A stretch of DNA of 64,000 nucleotides from CAVVSD01 sp963750895 (GCA_963750895.1 CAVVSD010000006.1:1-64000), one strand, 5' to 3'. Shown: positions 51,886 through 61,034, numbered from the stretch's first letter. A program made the numbers and translations. Notes: generated from the sequence alone by a model not told the origin.

Positions 51886-53488
51886 TCAGCGCGTCAGGAT
51901 CCGGTCCAGGGTCACGGTCGGATTGTCGCGCTCGAAGTACGCGAGGCCGTGCGCGGTCTGGAAGACGGCGAGCAGCGAGCCGTCCGGCGCGATCAGGACG
52001 TCGGCCAGGCTGCTGCGGCGCACCTGCTGCGCGCCCTCCTCGTCGGTGCGCCGGGCGACGGTCCACGGCGCCGGATCGAGGGTCACGAGCGCGCCGAACT
52101 CGTGCTCCAGACGCTCCACCGCGACCTCGAACTGCAGCGGCCCGACGCCTGCGAGGACGGGTGCCGGATCCCGGCCCTGCCCGCGGCGAAGCACGTGCAC
52201 GACGCCCTCCTCGCCGAGCTGCTGCAGCCCGCGGTGGAACTGCTTGTGGCGGGAGGTGTCGCGGTTGCGCGCCGTCGCGAAGTGCTCGGGCGCGAGCGTG
52301 GGGATCGGCGCGAAGCGCACGGCCGGGCCGTCGTACAGGGTGTCGCCCACGCGCAGCTCGCCGGCGTTGACCGCGCCGACGACGTCGCCCGGGTAGGCCT
52401 CGTCGAGGACCACGCGCTCGTCGCCGAAGACGTGGTGGACGTGGGGCAGGGCGAACGGCTTGCCGGTCCGGGCGTTGGTCACGCGCATCCCGCGCTCGAA
52501 GCGCCCCGAGCACACGCGCAGGAAGGCGACGCGATCGCGGTGTCGCGGGTCCATGTTGGCCTGGACCTTGAAGACGAGCGCCGAGAACGGCGCGTCGACC
52601 GGGCGCGTGGAGCCGTCGAGCGTGGGGCGGGGGCGCGGCGCGGGGGCGAGCCGCTCGACGGCCTCCAGCAGCAGCCGCACGCCGAAGTTCGAGACCGCGG
52701 AATCCGAAGAAGACCGGCGTGCAGGCGCCGCGCGCGAACGCCTCGGCGTCGAACTGCGAGCCCGCCGCGTCCAGGAGCTCGAGCTCCTCCTGCGCCGTGC
52801 TCCACGCGTCGCCCTCGCGGGCGAGCGCCTGCTCCGGCGTCAGCAGCTCCTCCGGTGCGGCCGTCGCGCCACCCGCGGTCCGGGTGAACCGGTGGAACGT
52901 ACCGGTGGAGCGATCGACGACGCCGCGGAAGTCGCCGGGGATGCCGACCGGCCAGGTCGCCGCGACCGGCGCGATGCCCAGCACGGACTCCACGTGGTCG
53001 AGCATCTCCAGCGGCTCCATGCCCGGGCGGTCGTACTTGTTGATGAACGTCAGGAGCGGGATGCCGCGGGCGCGCGCGACCTCGAACAGCCGCAGGGTCT
53101 GCGGCTCCACGCCGCGCGCCGCGTCGAGCAGCATGACCGCGGCGTCGGCCGCGCTGAGCACGCGCAGCGTGTCCTCGGAGAAGTCGCGATGGCCGGGCGT
53201 GTCGAGGAGGTTCAGCACGACCCCGTCGTGCTCGAAGCGCAGCACCGTGGAGGAGACCGAGATCCCGCGCCGGCGCTCGATCTCCATCCAGTCCGACGTG
53301 GCGGCCCGGCGGCTGCGCTTGGCGCCCACGGCGCCGGCCTCGAGGAGCTGCCCGCCGTACAGCAGGAGCTTCTCGGTCAGCGTGGTCTTCCCCGCGTCCG
53401 GGTGGGAGATGATCGCGAAGGTGCGGCGACGTGCCGCCTCGTCCAGGATCCGCTCCGCACCCGCCGGGATGGCGGTCACGTCGGTCAT
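51886..53488 (-). pseudogene. prfC: peptide chain release factor 3, one frameshift
   Basis: RF3 is a translational GTPase that removes RF1/RF2 from ribosomes after termination. The G domain is clear: SHPDAGKTTLTEKLLLYGG (P-loop), RRGISVSSTVLRF (switch), NLLDTPGHRDFSEDTLRV, and FINKYDRPGMEPLEM (NKxD). The frame changes at about 52697, where one extra base splits CTPVFF from GSAVSNFGVRLLLEAVERLA. The second frame runs through domains 2 and 3 (RVAFLRVCSGRFERGMRV, FHRGLQQLGEEGVVHVLRR) to the stop at 51886. Repaired length is about 534 residues, normal for RF3. A single-base error is likelier than real loss. Confidence 0.88.
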
Positions 53489-53500
53489 CGCGGGGTCTCT

Positions 53501-54250
53501 TCAGCGTAGCCCGGTGGCTGCGCGCTCGTAGAGCTGCCCGAACTCCTCGACGTGACGGGTCATCGCCGCCCGCGCAGCGTCCGGGTCCCCGTCCGCGATC
53601 GCGGTCGTGATCGCGTCGAGATCGTCGGCCGCCCGGACGTGCAGCGCCTGGTCGGCGGTCGCCGCGATGAGCATCTCCACCCGCTCGACCGCGCGCAGCA
53701 GCCCGTGCATCACGGCGACCCGGACGCGGTTGCGCGAGGCGGCCGCGACGGCCTCGTGGAACTCGACGTCGATCGGGATGAGCTCGGGCCACGTGGTCGC
53801 GGCGTCCTCGGCGGCGACGCGGTAGCGCCCGGCGATGTCGCGGAGCTGCGCGGCCGTCTCGCCGGTCGCGCGGCGCGCGGCCCACGCCGCCGTCTCGCCC
53901 TCGAAGCTCGCGCGGAACTCGCGCAGCTCGCTCGCGCTCGCGCCGCCGATGTGGATGAGCGCCGCGAGCGCGGCGCCGACCGTGTCGCCCCGCGGCTCCG
54001 CGACGAACGTGCCGCCGCCCTTGCCGACGCGGATCTCCAGCGCGCCGAGCACCTCCATCGCGCGGAGGGCCTCCCGCAGCGTCGGACGGCTGACGCCGAG
54101 CAGCTCGGCCAGGTCGCGCTCGGTCGGGAGGCGCTGGCCCGGCTCGAAGTGGCCGTCGGCGATCGCCGCCTCGAGCTGGCCGACGACGACGTCGAAGGAG
54201 CGCTCCCGCCGCACGGGTGTGAACGGCTCGCCATGCGGGTGCGTCGCCAC
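53501..54250 (-). CDS. FadR-type GntR transcription regulator
   Basis: DNA-binding regulator of 249 residues from the GTG at 54250. The N-terminal winged helix has RLPTERDLAELLGVSRPTLR and EALRAMEVLGALEIRVGKGG, the GntR signature. The C-terminal FCD domain carries the metal/acid-ligand residues: PIDVEFHEAVAAASRN (Asp, His), AVMHGLLRAVERV and AMTRHVEEFGQL (His). Such regulators usually bind a small carboxylic acid. It sits immediately downstream of the Rieske/amidohydrolase group on the same strand and 12 bases upstream of prfC, so it probably controls the catabolic genes at 54.2-56.2 kb. Confidence 0.88.
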   Translation of the reverse strand: MATHPHGEPFTPVRRERSFDVVVGQLEAAIADGHFEPGQRLPTERDLAELLGVSRPTLREALRAMEVLGALEIRVGKGGGTFVAEPRGDTVGAALAALIHIGGASASELREFRASFEGETAAWAARRATGETAAQLRDIAGRYRVAAEDAATTWPELIPIDVEFHEAVAAASRNRVRVAVMHGLLRAVERVEMLIAATADQALHVRAADDLDAITTAIADGDPDAARAAMTRHVEEFGQLYERAATGLR

Positions 54251-54258
54251 GCTCGACC

Positions 54259-54459
54259 CTAGCGACGGGGGTCGGCGAGGCGACCGAGCCGTTGGTTGTG
54301 GACGCCGGCCATCGTGTGCGCCCATCCCGCCGCGTCGAAGTCGTCGGCCTTCGTGAACGAGACGAGCCAGTCCTCCGCGTCGCCGTCGACGACGACGAGG
54401 CACCGCTCCGCGTCCTCGACGACGCTGAGCGGGCGGCGGATCGCGGTGGCGGCCTTCAC
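54259..54459 (-). CDS. small conserved protein coupled to the Rieske gene
   Basis: A 66-residue protein from a GTG that overlaps the Rieske stop (GTGA). It reads VKAATAIRRPLSVVEDAERC, then LVVVDGDAEDWLVSFTKADD and AGWAHTMAGVHNQRLG. It looks like a compact soluble alpha/beta protein; no family recognised. The strict coupling to Rieske and amidohydrolase genes suggests a role in that operon, perhaps as a small subunit or assembly helper. Confidence 0.6.
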   Translation of the reverse strand: MKAATAIRRPLSVVEDAERCLVVVDGDAEDWLVSFTKADDFDAAGWAHTMAGVHNQRLGRLADPRR

Positions 54460-54857
54460 GCCGACCGGACCCGCCGGGTGGGGAGGCGGACGGCGACGTT
54501 GCCGCGGTCGTCCACGTCGACCGCGTAGCGCCGCAGGCGGATGTGCGGATAGGCGAGGCACTGGCCGGTGGGCACGTGGTACTCGAGGCCGTGCCACGGG
54601 CACACGATCACCTCGCCGTCGTGGACCCACTCGGTCTTCCAGCCCGTGGACTCCGTCGAGCGCAGCGAGCCGGTCACGATCCGGCCGGAGCACACCGGGC
54701 CGGTCTGGTGCGGGCAGATGTTGGGGAGGCCGTACAGCTCGCCGCGGATGTTGAACACGCCGATCTCCCGGCCGGCGACCTCCACGACCCTGTGCGTCCC
54801 GTCGGGGAAGTCCGCCCGGGCGCCGACGACGTGGCGCTCGTACCGCGTGCTGCTCAT
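54456..54857 (-). CDS. Rieske [2Fe-2S] ferredoxin-like protein
   Basis: A 133-residue protein that is a single Rieske domain. The cluster ligands are NICPHQTGPVC (Cys-Pro-His) and VIVCPWHGLEYHV (Cys-x-x-His). The first ligand pair is followed by a 30-residue insert before the second, longer than the usual 15-17. The protein has no catalytic oxygenase domain, so it serves as an electron-transfer component or as the small protein of an oxygenase whose large subunit is not here. Its ATG overlaps the amidohydrolase stop (ATGA) and its stop overlaps the 66-residue gene. Confidence 0.88.
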   Translation of the reverse strand: MSSTRYERHVVGARADFPDGTHRVVEVAGREIGVFNIRGELYGLPNICPHQTGPVCSGRIVTGSLRSTESTGWKTEWVHDGEVIVCPWHGLEYHVPTGQCLAYPHIRLRRYAVDVDDRGNVAVRLPTRRVRSA

Positions 54858-55999
54858 AGGGCGAGCCGGCGTCCGCGGGCGTCGATGTTGAAGAAGCGCA
54901 GCGCGTTCTCGCCGAAGATCATGCGTCGCTGCTCGGGGCTCATCGGGACCTGATCGAGCTTGCTCGGGTGGTCGAAGTCGTGATGCGGCCAGTCCGACGC
55001 GAACAGCGTCGTGTCCCAGCCGTCGAACAGGTCGATGAACTTCGCGACGTCCGCCATGTCCTCGGGCTCCTCGATGGGCTGGCTGGCCACGTACCACTGC
55101 TTGAGGTAGTGGCTCGGGCGCTCCGTCAGGAACGGGACGTCGCGACGGCGCTCGAGGTACTCCTTGTCGAGGCGCTGCATGATGAACGGCATCCACGAGA
55201 CGCCCGCCTCGGCGAGCGCGATCCGGAGCTTCGGGAAGCGAACGGGCACGCCGGTCGTGATCATGTGCACCACGTTGGCCATGATCGAGAACGTGTGGCT
55301 GCAGGTGTGGCGCCCCATCTCGGTGTCGAAGCCGTGGTTGTTGAAGGGGAAGACCGGGTGCGTGACGGTCACGCTGTGCAGCAGGACCGGGAGGTCCGCG
55401 GCCTCGGCGGCGGCGTAGATCGGGTCGTAGCGGCGGTGGCCCCACAGGGGGTCGATGCCGGCACAGGGGAGGTAGACGCCGACGACGGCCGGGTGCCGGG
55501 CGTAGCGCTCGATCTCGCGGGCGGCCTGGTCGGGGTCGTGGTTGCAGGCGATGATGCACCCGAGCAGGCCGTGCTCGACGGACGCCCACTGGTCCACGAG
55601 CCACGCGTTGTAGGCCCGCGCGAGCGCCGCGGCGTACTCGGTCTGCGTCAGCACCGGCAGCTTGAGCAGGTGGTCGGGGAAGAGGATCCCGATGTCCACG
55701 TGGATCTCGTCGAGCTCCTCGCGCATCTGCTCGCGCGAGTGGACCATGCGCGCGCCCTCGTGCGCCGTGGGGAACTTGGCCTGGTAGCTGCCGTCGGACA
55801 CGCCGGGCGAGAACGACGGGATGTCGAGGTAGGTCTCGCGCACTCCCGAGATGTTGTCCAGCGCCACCCGCCACGGCATGTCGCAGTACGGCACGAGCGC
55901 GGCGGGCGACTCGTGGACGTGGACGTCGGCGTCCACGATCAGCAGGTCGGACAGCGGCTCGCGCGGCTGCGCTGCCGGTTCCTCCGAGATGGTCGCCAC
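54854..55999 (-). CDS. amidohydrolase family 2 (TIM-barrel metal hydrolase/decarboxylase)
   Basis: A 381-residue metal enzyme of the ACMSD/amidohydrolase-2 family. It starts at the GTG at 55999, which has AGGAGGA eight bases upstream. The N-terminal metal motif is LIVDADVHVHESPAALVPYC (His-x-His), and FASDWPHHDFDHPSKLDQV carries the C-terminal Asp and His ligands. LLGCIIACNHDPDQAAREIE and LLHSVTVTHPVFPFNNHGFD are typical. Relatives decarboxylate or hydrolyse aromatic or ring-derived acids. It leads the operon amidohydrolase, Rieske, small protein, with the ferredoxin 20 bases upstream. Decarboxylase and hydrolase cannot be separated by sequence. Confidence 0.85.
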   Translation of the reverse strand: MATISEEPAAQPREPLSDLLIVDADVHVHESPAALVPYCDMPWRVALDNISGVRETYLDIPSFSPGVSDGSYQAKFPTAHEGARMVHSREQMREELDEIHVDIGILFPDHLLKLPVLTQTEYAAALARAYNAWLVDQWASVEHGLLGCIIACNHDPDQAAREIERYARHPAVVGVYLPCAGIDPLWGHRRYDPIYAAAEAADLPVLLHSVTVTHPVFPFNNHGFDTEMGRHTCSHTFSIMANVVHMITTGVPVRFPKLRIALAEAGVSWMPFIMQRLDKEYLERRRDVPFLTERPSHYLKQWYVASQPIEEPEDMADVAKFIDLFDGWDTTLFASDWPHHDFDHPSKLDQVPMSPEQRRMIFGENALRFFNIDARGRRLAL

Positions 56000-56019
56000 G
56001 GGCGACTCCTCCTGCCGGC

Positions 56020-56205
56020 TCAGCCGGCGGTCTCGACGGAGATCGCCGACGCCGGGCACGACCGTGCCGCGCGCTCGAGGCGATCCAGGTCGCTGGTGAT
56101 GGGCTCGGTCACGTCCGCGACGCCGTCGTCGTCGAGGAAGAACGTCTCCGGGGCGAGATGCACGCAGGTGCCCGAGCCGATGCAGAGCACGGGGTCGACG
56201 GACAC
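56020..56205 (-). CDS. [3Fe-4S]-type ferredoxin
   Basis: A 61-residue ferredoxin from the GTG at 56205. It begins VSVDPVLCIGSGTCVHLAPE and has SCPASAISVE near the end. The cysteine pattern, Cys-x5-Cys and a distant Cys-Pro, is that of actinobacterial [3Fe-4S] ferredoxins that pass electrons to P450s; the position of a fourth Cys is not Cys. It is the first gene on the minus strand before the amidohydrolase and probably serves the oxygenase or P450 chemistry of this cluster, possibly the P450 at 43376. Confidence 0.9.
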   Translation of the reverse strand: MSVDPVLCIGSGTCVHLAPETFFLDDDGVADVTEPITSDLDRLERAARSCPASAISVETAG

Positions 56206-56284
56206 GTGCGGGCTCTCCCCAGAAGGACAGATGGTCTGACCTTACAGATCCCGCGTCCTGCCGCAGCGGTACGGTGCGACGCGC

Positions 56285-57550
56285 ATGACACGGTCCGTGG
56301 TGGTGGTGGGCGGCGGGATCGCGGGCCTGGGCGTCGCGCTCGGTCTCGTGCGCCGGGGCGCCGAGGTCACGATCGTCGACAGCGGCGCGAGCGGCGGCGG
56401 GGCGACCTACGGGAACGCCGGCTGGGTGTCGACCGCGCAGGCGGGGCCGCTGCCCGCGCCGGGCGTCATCGGCTACGGCGTCCGCTCGCTCGTCGATCCC
56501 GGTTCCGCGCTGCGCATCGTGCCGCGCGGCATCCCGACGATCGCGCCGTGGCTGGCGAGCTTCGCGCTGCACGCGCGGCGCGGCCCCTACGAGCGCGGCG
56601 CCCGGGCGCTCAGCGCGCTCGGCGGACGGTCGGTCGCGATGCTCGACGAGCTCGCCGCCGACGGCGTCCCCGACACCGGACGCGACACCGGGATGCTCGT
56701 CGTCGCCATGGACCCGGCGGCCGTCGAGCACGCCCGCGAGGAGATGGAGCCGCTCGTCGCGGCGGGCGAGCCGCCGCCGGGCGAGATCCTCGACGGCGAC
56801 GCGGTGCGGGCGCTCGAGCCGCTCCTGTCGCCGGCGGTCGCCGGCGGGTTCGTCGTCGAGCGCCACCGCCAGGTCGATCCGTGGCCGCTGAGCCGTGCGC
56901 TCGTGGCGCACCTGGCGGGCCGGGGCGTGCGCTTCGTCGAGGGTGTCGCCGTGACGGCGGTGGACGCCGACGGCCCCGTGGTGCGGCTGCGAGCGGGGGA
57001 CGAGGTCCTCGGCGCCGACGCGGTCGTCATCGCCACCGGCGCGCACGCCGGGGAGCTCGCCGCGCAGCTCGGGGTCCGCCTCCCGCTCGTCGGCGGCCGC
57101 GGCTGCTCGGTCGACGTGACCGGGACGGCTCCCATGACGCGGGCGGTCATGGTCGCCGACGCCCACGTCGCGCTCTCGCCCATCGGTGACCGCGTCCGCA
57201 TCGCGGGGACGATGGAGCTCCCCGCGACGTCGGCGGTCGTCGACGAGGGCCGCGCCCGCGCGATGGTCGAGGTCGCGCGCCGCGCCACGACCGGCTGGTC
57301 GGGCGAGTCGCTGCCGTGGGCGGGCCTGCGGCCGCTCGTCCCCGACGGGCTGCCGGTCGTCGACGCGCTCGCCCCGCGCGTCTTCGTGGCGACCGCCTAC
57401 TCGATGCTGGGCATGACCGTCGGACTGCCCGCGGGCGACGCGCTCGCCGAGCTCATCGACACCGGCACGCGTCCCGGAGTCCTCGAGCCGTTCCGCGCGG
57501 ATCGCAGGGCGCTGCACCTCACGAAACCCCGCCGCTCACCGTTCTCCTGA
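56285..57550 (+). CDS. FAD-dependent amino-acid dehydrogenase (DadA-like)
   Basis: Flavoprotein of 421 residues in the D-amino-acid dehydrogenase/DAAO group. The N-terminal FAD motif is VVVVGGGIAGLGVALGLVRR with the Glu-equivalent region ending VTIVDSG. The C-terminal FAD contact is YSMLGMTVGLPAGDALAELI (Gly-Met-Thr-x-Gly). GRGCSVDVTGTAPMTRAVMV and PWAGLRPLVPDGLPVVDAL fit the substrate domain. It is divergent from the ferredoxin gene across 79 bases. A TACGGT element ends nine bases before the ATG. It may oxidise an amine or D-amino acid made by the amidohydrolase pathway. Direct acceptor (quinone or oxygen) is not known. Confidence 0.85.
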   Translation: MTRSVVVVGGGIAGLGVALGLVRRGAEVTIVDSGASGGGATYGNAGWVSTAQAGPLPAPGVIGYGVRSLVDPGSALRIVPRGIPTIAPWLASFALHARRGPYERGARALSALGGRSVAMLDELAADGVPDTGRDTGMLVVAMDPAAVEHAREEMEPLVAAGEPPPGEILDGDAVRALEPLLSPAVAGGFVVERHRQVDPWPLSRALVAHLAGRGVRFVEGVAVTAVDADGPVVRLRAGDEVLGADAVVIATGAHAGELAAQLGVRLPLVGGRGCSVDVTGTAPMTRAVMVADAHVALSPIGDRVRIAGTMELPATSAVVDEGRARAMVEVARRATTGWSGESLPWAGLRPLVPDGLPVVDALAPRVFVATAYSMLGMTVGLPAGDALAELIDTGTRPGVLEPFRADRRALHLTKPRRSPFS

Positions 57551-57551
57551 C

Positions 57552-58055
57552 ATGACCACATCGCACACGATCATCGACACGCAGATGGGCGACCTCACGC
57601 TCGTCGCCGCGGGCGGCGTGCTCACCGGCGTCTACTACCCCGGCCACTGGACGAACCCCGATCGCACGGCGTTCGGCCCGCGCTCCGACGAGGGCTTCGA
57701 CGAGGCCGAGCGCCAGTTCGGCGAGTACCTCGCGGGCGAGCGCACGGCGTTCGAGCTGCGGACGTCCGCCACGGGCGACACGTTCCAGCAGCGCGTCTGG
57801 GCGCTGCTGAACCGCATCCCCTACGGCGAGACGACGACCTACGGCGAGCTCGCCCGGGAGCTGGGCGACCCCGCGCTGGCGCGGATGGTCGGCCGCGCCG
57901 TGGGCAGCAACCCGCTGTCGGTGATCGTCCCCTGCCACCGGGTGGTCGGCAAGGACGGCAAGCTCACCGGCTACGCGGGCGGGCTGGAGCGCAAGCGGTT
58001 CCTCCTCGAGCTGGAGGGCCTCCCGGTCGCGGCCGAGCCCGCGCGGCTGTTCTGA
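57552..58055 (+). CDS. ogt: methylated-DNA-[protein]-cysteine S-methyltransferase
   Basis: Suicidal repair enzyme that takes methyl groups from O6-methylguanine onto its own Cys; 167 residues. The active site is VIVPCHRVVGKDGKLTGYAG (Pro-Cys-His-Arg). The helix-turn-helix that binds DNA is YGETTTYGELARELG. The N-terminal domain is the short Ogt type without Ada metal-binding Cys residues. Its ATG comes one base after the DadA-like stop, so the two are probably co-transcribed, and it converges on the DUF4269 gene. Confidence 0.95.
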   Translation: MTTSHTIIDTQMGDLTLVAAGGVLTGVYYPGHWTNPDRTAFGPRSDEGFDEAERQFGEYLAGERTAFELRTSATGDTFQQRVWALLNRIPYGETTTYGELARELGDPALARMVGRAVGSNPLSVIVPCHRVVGKDGKLTGYAGGLERKRFLLELEGLPVAAEPARLF

Positions 58056-58058
58056 CGG

Positions 58059-58592
58059 TCAGCCGGCGAGCGCGTCGACGGCGGCGTAGGGGTCGCCCGG
58101 CAGACCGAGCACGGCGGCGAGGGCCGGCTCGGTCTTGAGGCCGTCCCGTCGCCGCAGCTCGCGCACGGCCGCGGCGAGCGCGGGCCCGCCGGCCTCGACG
58201 GCGCGCCGGTGCGCGACCGCGTGGCGGTAGGCCTGCTGGCGCTCGACGGGCAGCGGCTCGCCCACGAGCTCGACGCGCAGCCCGGGCCCTGCGAAGGCGA
58301 CGAGCGTCCGGCCGCCGCCCGAGGCGCGCAGCTCGAACCCCTCGTGCGACCCGAACGCGGCCCGCGCCGCCTCCTCGAACCCGGGCGCGCGGAGGTCGCA
58401 GACGACGTCGAGGTCGCTGCCCTCGAGGCCCAGGCCGCTCGCCAGGGAGCTCACGTTCACCGGGTCGAACGGCGCGAGGAGCTCGCGGATGCACAGCTGA
58501 GCGAATGCAGCGTCGGCACGGGCCGGACCGTCGCCGACGCCCTCGAGGACGGGGAGATCGCGGAGGTCGAGCACCTCACGGGAAGTTCTCAC
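58059..58592 (-). CDS. DUF4269 protein (nucleotidyltransferase-like)
   Basis: A 177-residue protein of the DUF4269 family, from the GTG at 58592. The motif LEGSDLDVVCDLRAPGFEEA has Gly-Ser-Asp-x-Asp, as in nucleotidyltransferase folds. PVNVSSLASGLG and VERQQAYRHAVAHRRAVEAG are typical of the family. Function is unknown, although the two Asp residues suggest metal and nucleotide binding. It is divergent from the M23 gene and convergent with ogt. Confidence 0.78.
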   Translation of the reverse strand: MRTSREVLDLRDLPVLEGVGDGPARADAAFAQLCIRELLAPFDPVNVSSLASGLGLEGSDLDVVCDLRAPGFEEAARAAFGSHEGFELRASGGGRTLVAFAGPGLRVELVGEPLPVERQQAYRHAVAHRRAVEAGGPALAAAVRELRRRDGLKTEPALAAVLGLPGDPYAAVDALAG

Positions 58593-58612
58593 ATCGCGCC
58601 GACGCCCCGGTT

Positions 58613-58618
58613 TAGGGT
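58613..58618 (+). promoter_or_regulatory. TANNNT -10 element of the M23 gene
   Basis: TAGGGT ends six bases before the ATG at 58625. No ribosome binding site lies between, so a leaderless transcript is likely. Confidence 0.5.
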
Positions 58619-58624
58619 CACTCG

Positions 58625-59797
58625 ATGCGCAACCTCCTCCGCAGGTCGTCCGCGTGCGCGCTGCTCGCCGCCGGCGCCTGCCTCACGTTGGGTGCTGTGC
58701 CTGTCCACGCCGCCGACGACGACGAGGACCGGATCACGCCGGTCGTCGGGACCGTCCTGGCCGAGCCGGAGCCCGTGCTCGCGGCCGACGGCCGCCGCCA
58801 CCTCGCCTATGAGCTGCAGCTCGTCAACCGCTCGGGCGCCGAGGTCACCGTGGGGTCGATCGAGACGCTCGCGGGCACGACGGTCGTCGGCACCGCGCAG
58901 GGCGCGGCCCTCGCGGGCATGATGCTGCCGTTCGGCGCCGCTGCTCCCGGCGCGACCCTGGGCGCCGGTCAGGCCGGGTTCGTCCTGCTCGACGTGAGCT
59001 TCCCGGCGTCGGCGAAGCTGCCGAAGGAGATCACGCACCGCCTGACGATCTCCATGACGCCGGCCGACCCGACCGCCGCCACGACCTACGAGACCGCGCC
59101 GACCGACGTCGGGCAGCGCGACGCCGTGGTCGTGGCCCCGCCGCTGCAAGGGGACGGCTGGGTCGTCGGCAACGGCTGCTGCGACGCGTTCACCGCGCAC
59201 CGCGGCGCCGTGCTGCCGGTCAACGGCGCGCTGCACGTCGCCGAGCGCTTCGCGATCGACTTCGTCCAGCTCGACGACAACGGGCTCATGTTCGACGGCC
59301 CGGCGACCTCGTTCGACAGCTACGACTTCTTCGGCGATCCGATCCTGTCCGCGACGGCGGGCAAGGTCGTCCGCGTCGTGAACGACCTGCCCGAGACCCC
59401 GGCGGGCACGTTCCCGCAGGGCATCACCGCAGCGCAGGCGGGCGGCAACCACGTCGTGGTCGCGATGGGCAAGGGGCGCTTCGCCTTCTACGCCCACCTG
59501 CAGCCGGGGAGCGTGCGGGTGAAGGTGGGCGACACCGTGAAGACCGGCCAGGTCCTGGGGCTGCTGGGCAACAGCGGCAACTCCGACGCCCCGCACCTGC
59601 ACTTCCACATCATGGACGGGCCCCGCCCGCTCTCCTCCAACGGGCTGCCGTACCGCTTCAGCAGCTTCACCTCGGAGGGCACGCTCACGAACCTCGCGGA
59701 GATCAGCGCGGGGCAGAAGGCGGTCCTCTCCGACAAGTTGAAGGGCTCGTTCGAGAACGAGCTGCCGCTCGACCTGCAGGTGATCGGCTTCGGCTGA
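58625..59797 (+). CDS. secreted M23-family peptidase
   Basis: Exported LytM/M23 zinc peptidase of 390 residues. Signal peptide: MRNLLRRSSACALLAAGACL, cut near VHAAD. An N-terminal beta-sandwich domain (about 35-165) precedes the M23 domain. The zinc motifs are RFAIDFVQLD (Asp ligand) and APHLHFHIMD (His-x-His), with FAFYAHLQPGSVRVKVGD and GLLGNSGNSD between. An Arg stands at the usual first His position, while a His occurs nearby in FTAHRGAV, so the first ligand should be checked. Peptidoglycan cross-bridge cleavage is the usual role. Its ATG is six bases after a TAGGGT element. Confidence 0.85.
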   Translation: MRNLLRRSSACALLAAGACLTLGAVPVHAADDDEDRITPVVGTVLAEPEPVLAADGRRHLAYELQLVNRSGAEVTVGSIETLAGTTVVGTAQGAALAGMMLPFGAAAPGATLGAGQAGFVLLDVSFPASAKLPKEITHRLTISMTPADPTAATTYETAPTDVGQRDAVVVAPPLQGDGWVVGNGCCDAFTAHRGAVLPVNGALHVAERFAIDFVQLDDNGLMFDGPATSFDSYDFFGDPILSATAGKVVRVVNDLPETPAGTFPQGITAAQAGGNHVVVAMGKGRFAFYAHLQPGSVRVKVGDTVKTGQVLGLLGNSGNSDAPHLHFHIMDGPRPLSSNGLPYRFSSFTSEGTLTNLAEISAGQKAVLSDKLKGSFENELPLDLQVIGFG

Positions 59798-59810
59798 TAC
59801 TCATCTGCGC

Positions 59811-60182
59811 ATGACCGATCTCGCCGCGTTCCGCGGCGCGTTCGCCGACCTGCCGAGGGAGCTCCTGCCCGAGCTCTCCCTCAGCAGGTCGGCCGTGCGC
59901 ACGGACGGCGCCCTCGTCGTCTTCAACTGGGTCGACCCGCCGACGACCCTGCCGCTCCACGACCATCCGTTCGACCAGCTGGCCCTGATCCTCGCGGGCC
60001 GGTGCGTCATGCGGGTGGACGAGGAGGTCCATCCGCTCGGCCCGGGGGAGTTCGTCTACATCCCCGCGGGTGCGTCGCACGGCCTGGAGGCCGTGGGGTC
60101 CGAGCCGGTGCTCAACGTGGACGTGTTCTCGCCCGCCCGGGAGGACTACCTGCACCTGGTCGAGGAGCAACCGCGGGGCTGA
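59811..60182 (+). CDS. small cupin protein
   Basis: A 123-residue single cupin barrel. Motif 1 is PLHDHPFDQLALILAGRCVM (His-x-His ... Gly) and motif 2 is PGEFVYIPAGASHGLEAVG, with the His ligand present. It therefore probably binds a metal. Specific activity cannot be told. It starts 13 bases after the M23 stop and four bases before the LysR GTG, so a cupin-LysR unit is likely; the cupin could handle or sense the regulator's effector. Confidence 0.8.
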   Translation: MTDLAAFRGAFADLPRELLPELSLSRSAVRTDGALVVFNWVDPPTTLPLHDHPFDQLALILAGRCVMRVDEEVHPLGPGEFVYIPAGASHGLEAVGSEPVLNVDVFSPAREDYLHLVEEQPRG

Positions 60183-60186
60183 GGCG

Positions 60187-61034
60187 GTGACGAACCTGCG
60201 CCGCCTCGAGTACTTCCTCGCCGTGGCGCGCGAGCGCAACTTCACCCGGGCCGCCGAGCGGCTGCACATCGCGCAGCCCGCCCTGAGCCGGCAGGTCCGC
60301 GAGCTCGAGCGGGAGCTCGGGACCGAGCTGATCCACCGGACCACGCACGACTTCGAGCTGACCGAGGCGGGGACGTTGCTGCTCGCCCGTGGTCCGCAGC
60401 TGATCGCCTCCGCCGACGAGCTGTGGCGCAGCGTCCGCGCCCACGGCAGCGGCGAGGTCGGCGACGTGGTGGTGGCGTACGGCGCGAGCGCGAGCTACGA
60501 GACGGCGCCGCGTCTGCTGGAGGCACTGGCGCGCGACCAGCCCGGCATCGCCATCGGGACGGAGGTGCGCGCGGCGGCCGAGATCGTCGCCGGGGTGCAG
60601 GACGGGTCGGTGGATCTCGGGCTCGTGCGCTGCCCGCCCGACGTGCCGGGCCTGGAGCGCCGGACGGTGCGCGCCGACCGCCAGGGCCTGCTCATGCGCC
60701 ACGACCACCGGCTCGCCGCGACGCCGGAGGTCCGTCTGACCGACCTGTCCGAGGAACCGCTCCTGCTGCACCCGCGCGACGCGAACCCCGGGCACTACGA
60801 CGCCGTGCTCGCGCTGTGCCGCGAGCAGGGCGTGGAGCCCCACGTGGTCCTCGGAGTCTCGTCTTCGACCTCAGCCAGGCGCCGGTCGTGCACGGCGACG
60901 CGGTGGCCATCGTGGGGGAGTCGTCCTGCACCGGGCTGCCCGCCGAGCTCGCGTGGCGGCCGCTCACGCCCGCCCGGAGCCTCGGGATCGACCTCGTCGC
61001 GCGGCGCCACGATCGCTCGCCGGCGGTGGTCCGC
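60187..61034 (+). pseudogene. LysR-family transcription regulator, frameshift and damaged 3' end
   Basis: LysR activator of about 285 residues, start GTG at 60187. The winged helix-turn-helix is FLAVARERNFTRAAERLHIA then QPALSRQVRELERELGTELI. The effector domain runs from about residue 90 (VVVAYGASASYETAPRLLEA). Near 60858 the frame shifts from EQGVEPHVVL to SLVFDLSQAPVVHGDAVAIV, which continues to GIDLVARRHDRSPAVVRA. There LysR homology stops and a different protein (RYVAAVQAGD) begins in another frame with no stop or start between. So the 3' end of this gene and the 5' end of the next have been lost together. Confidence 0.75.

Noticed and set aside
54259..54459. The 66-residue gene as a toxin-antitoxin component
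   Set aside because: No partner gene of suitable type; it is coupled to Rieske instead.
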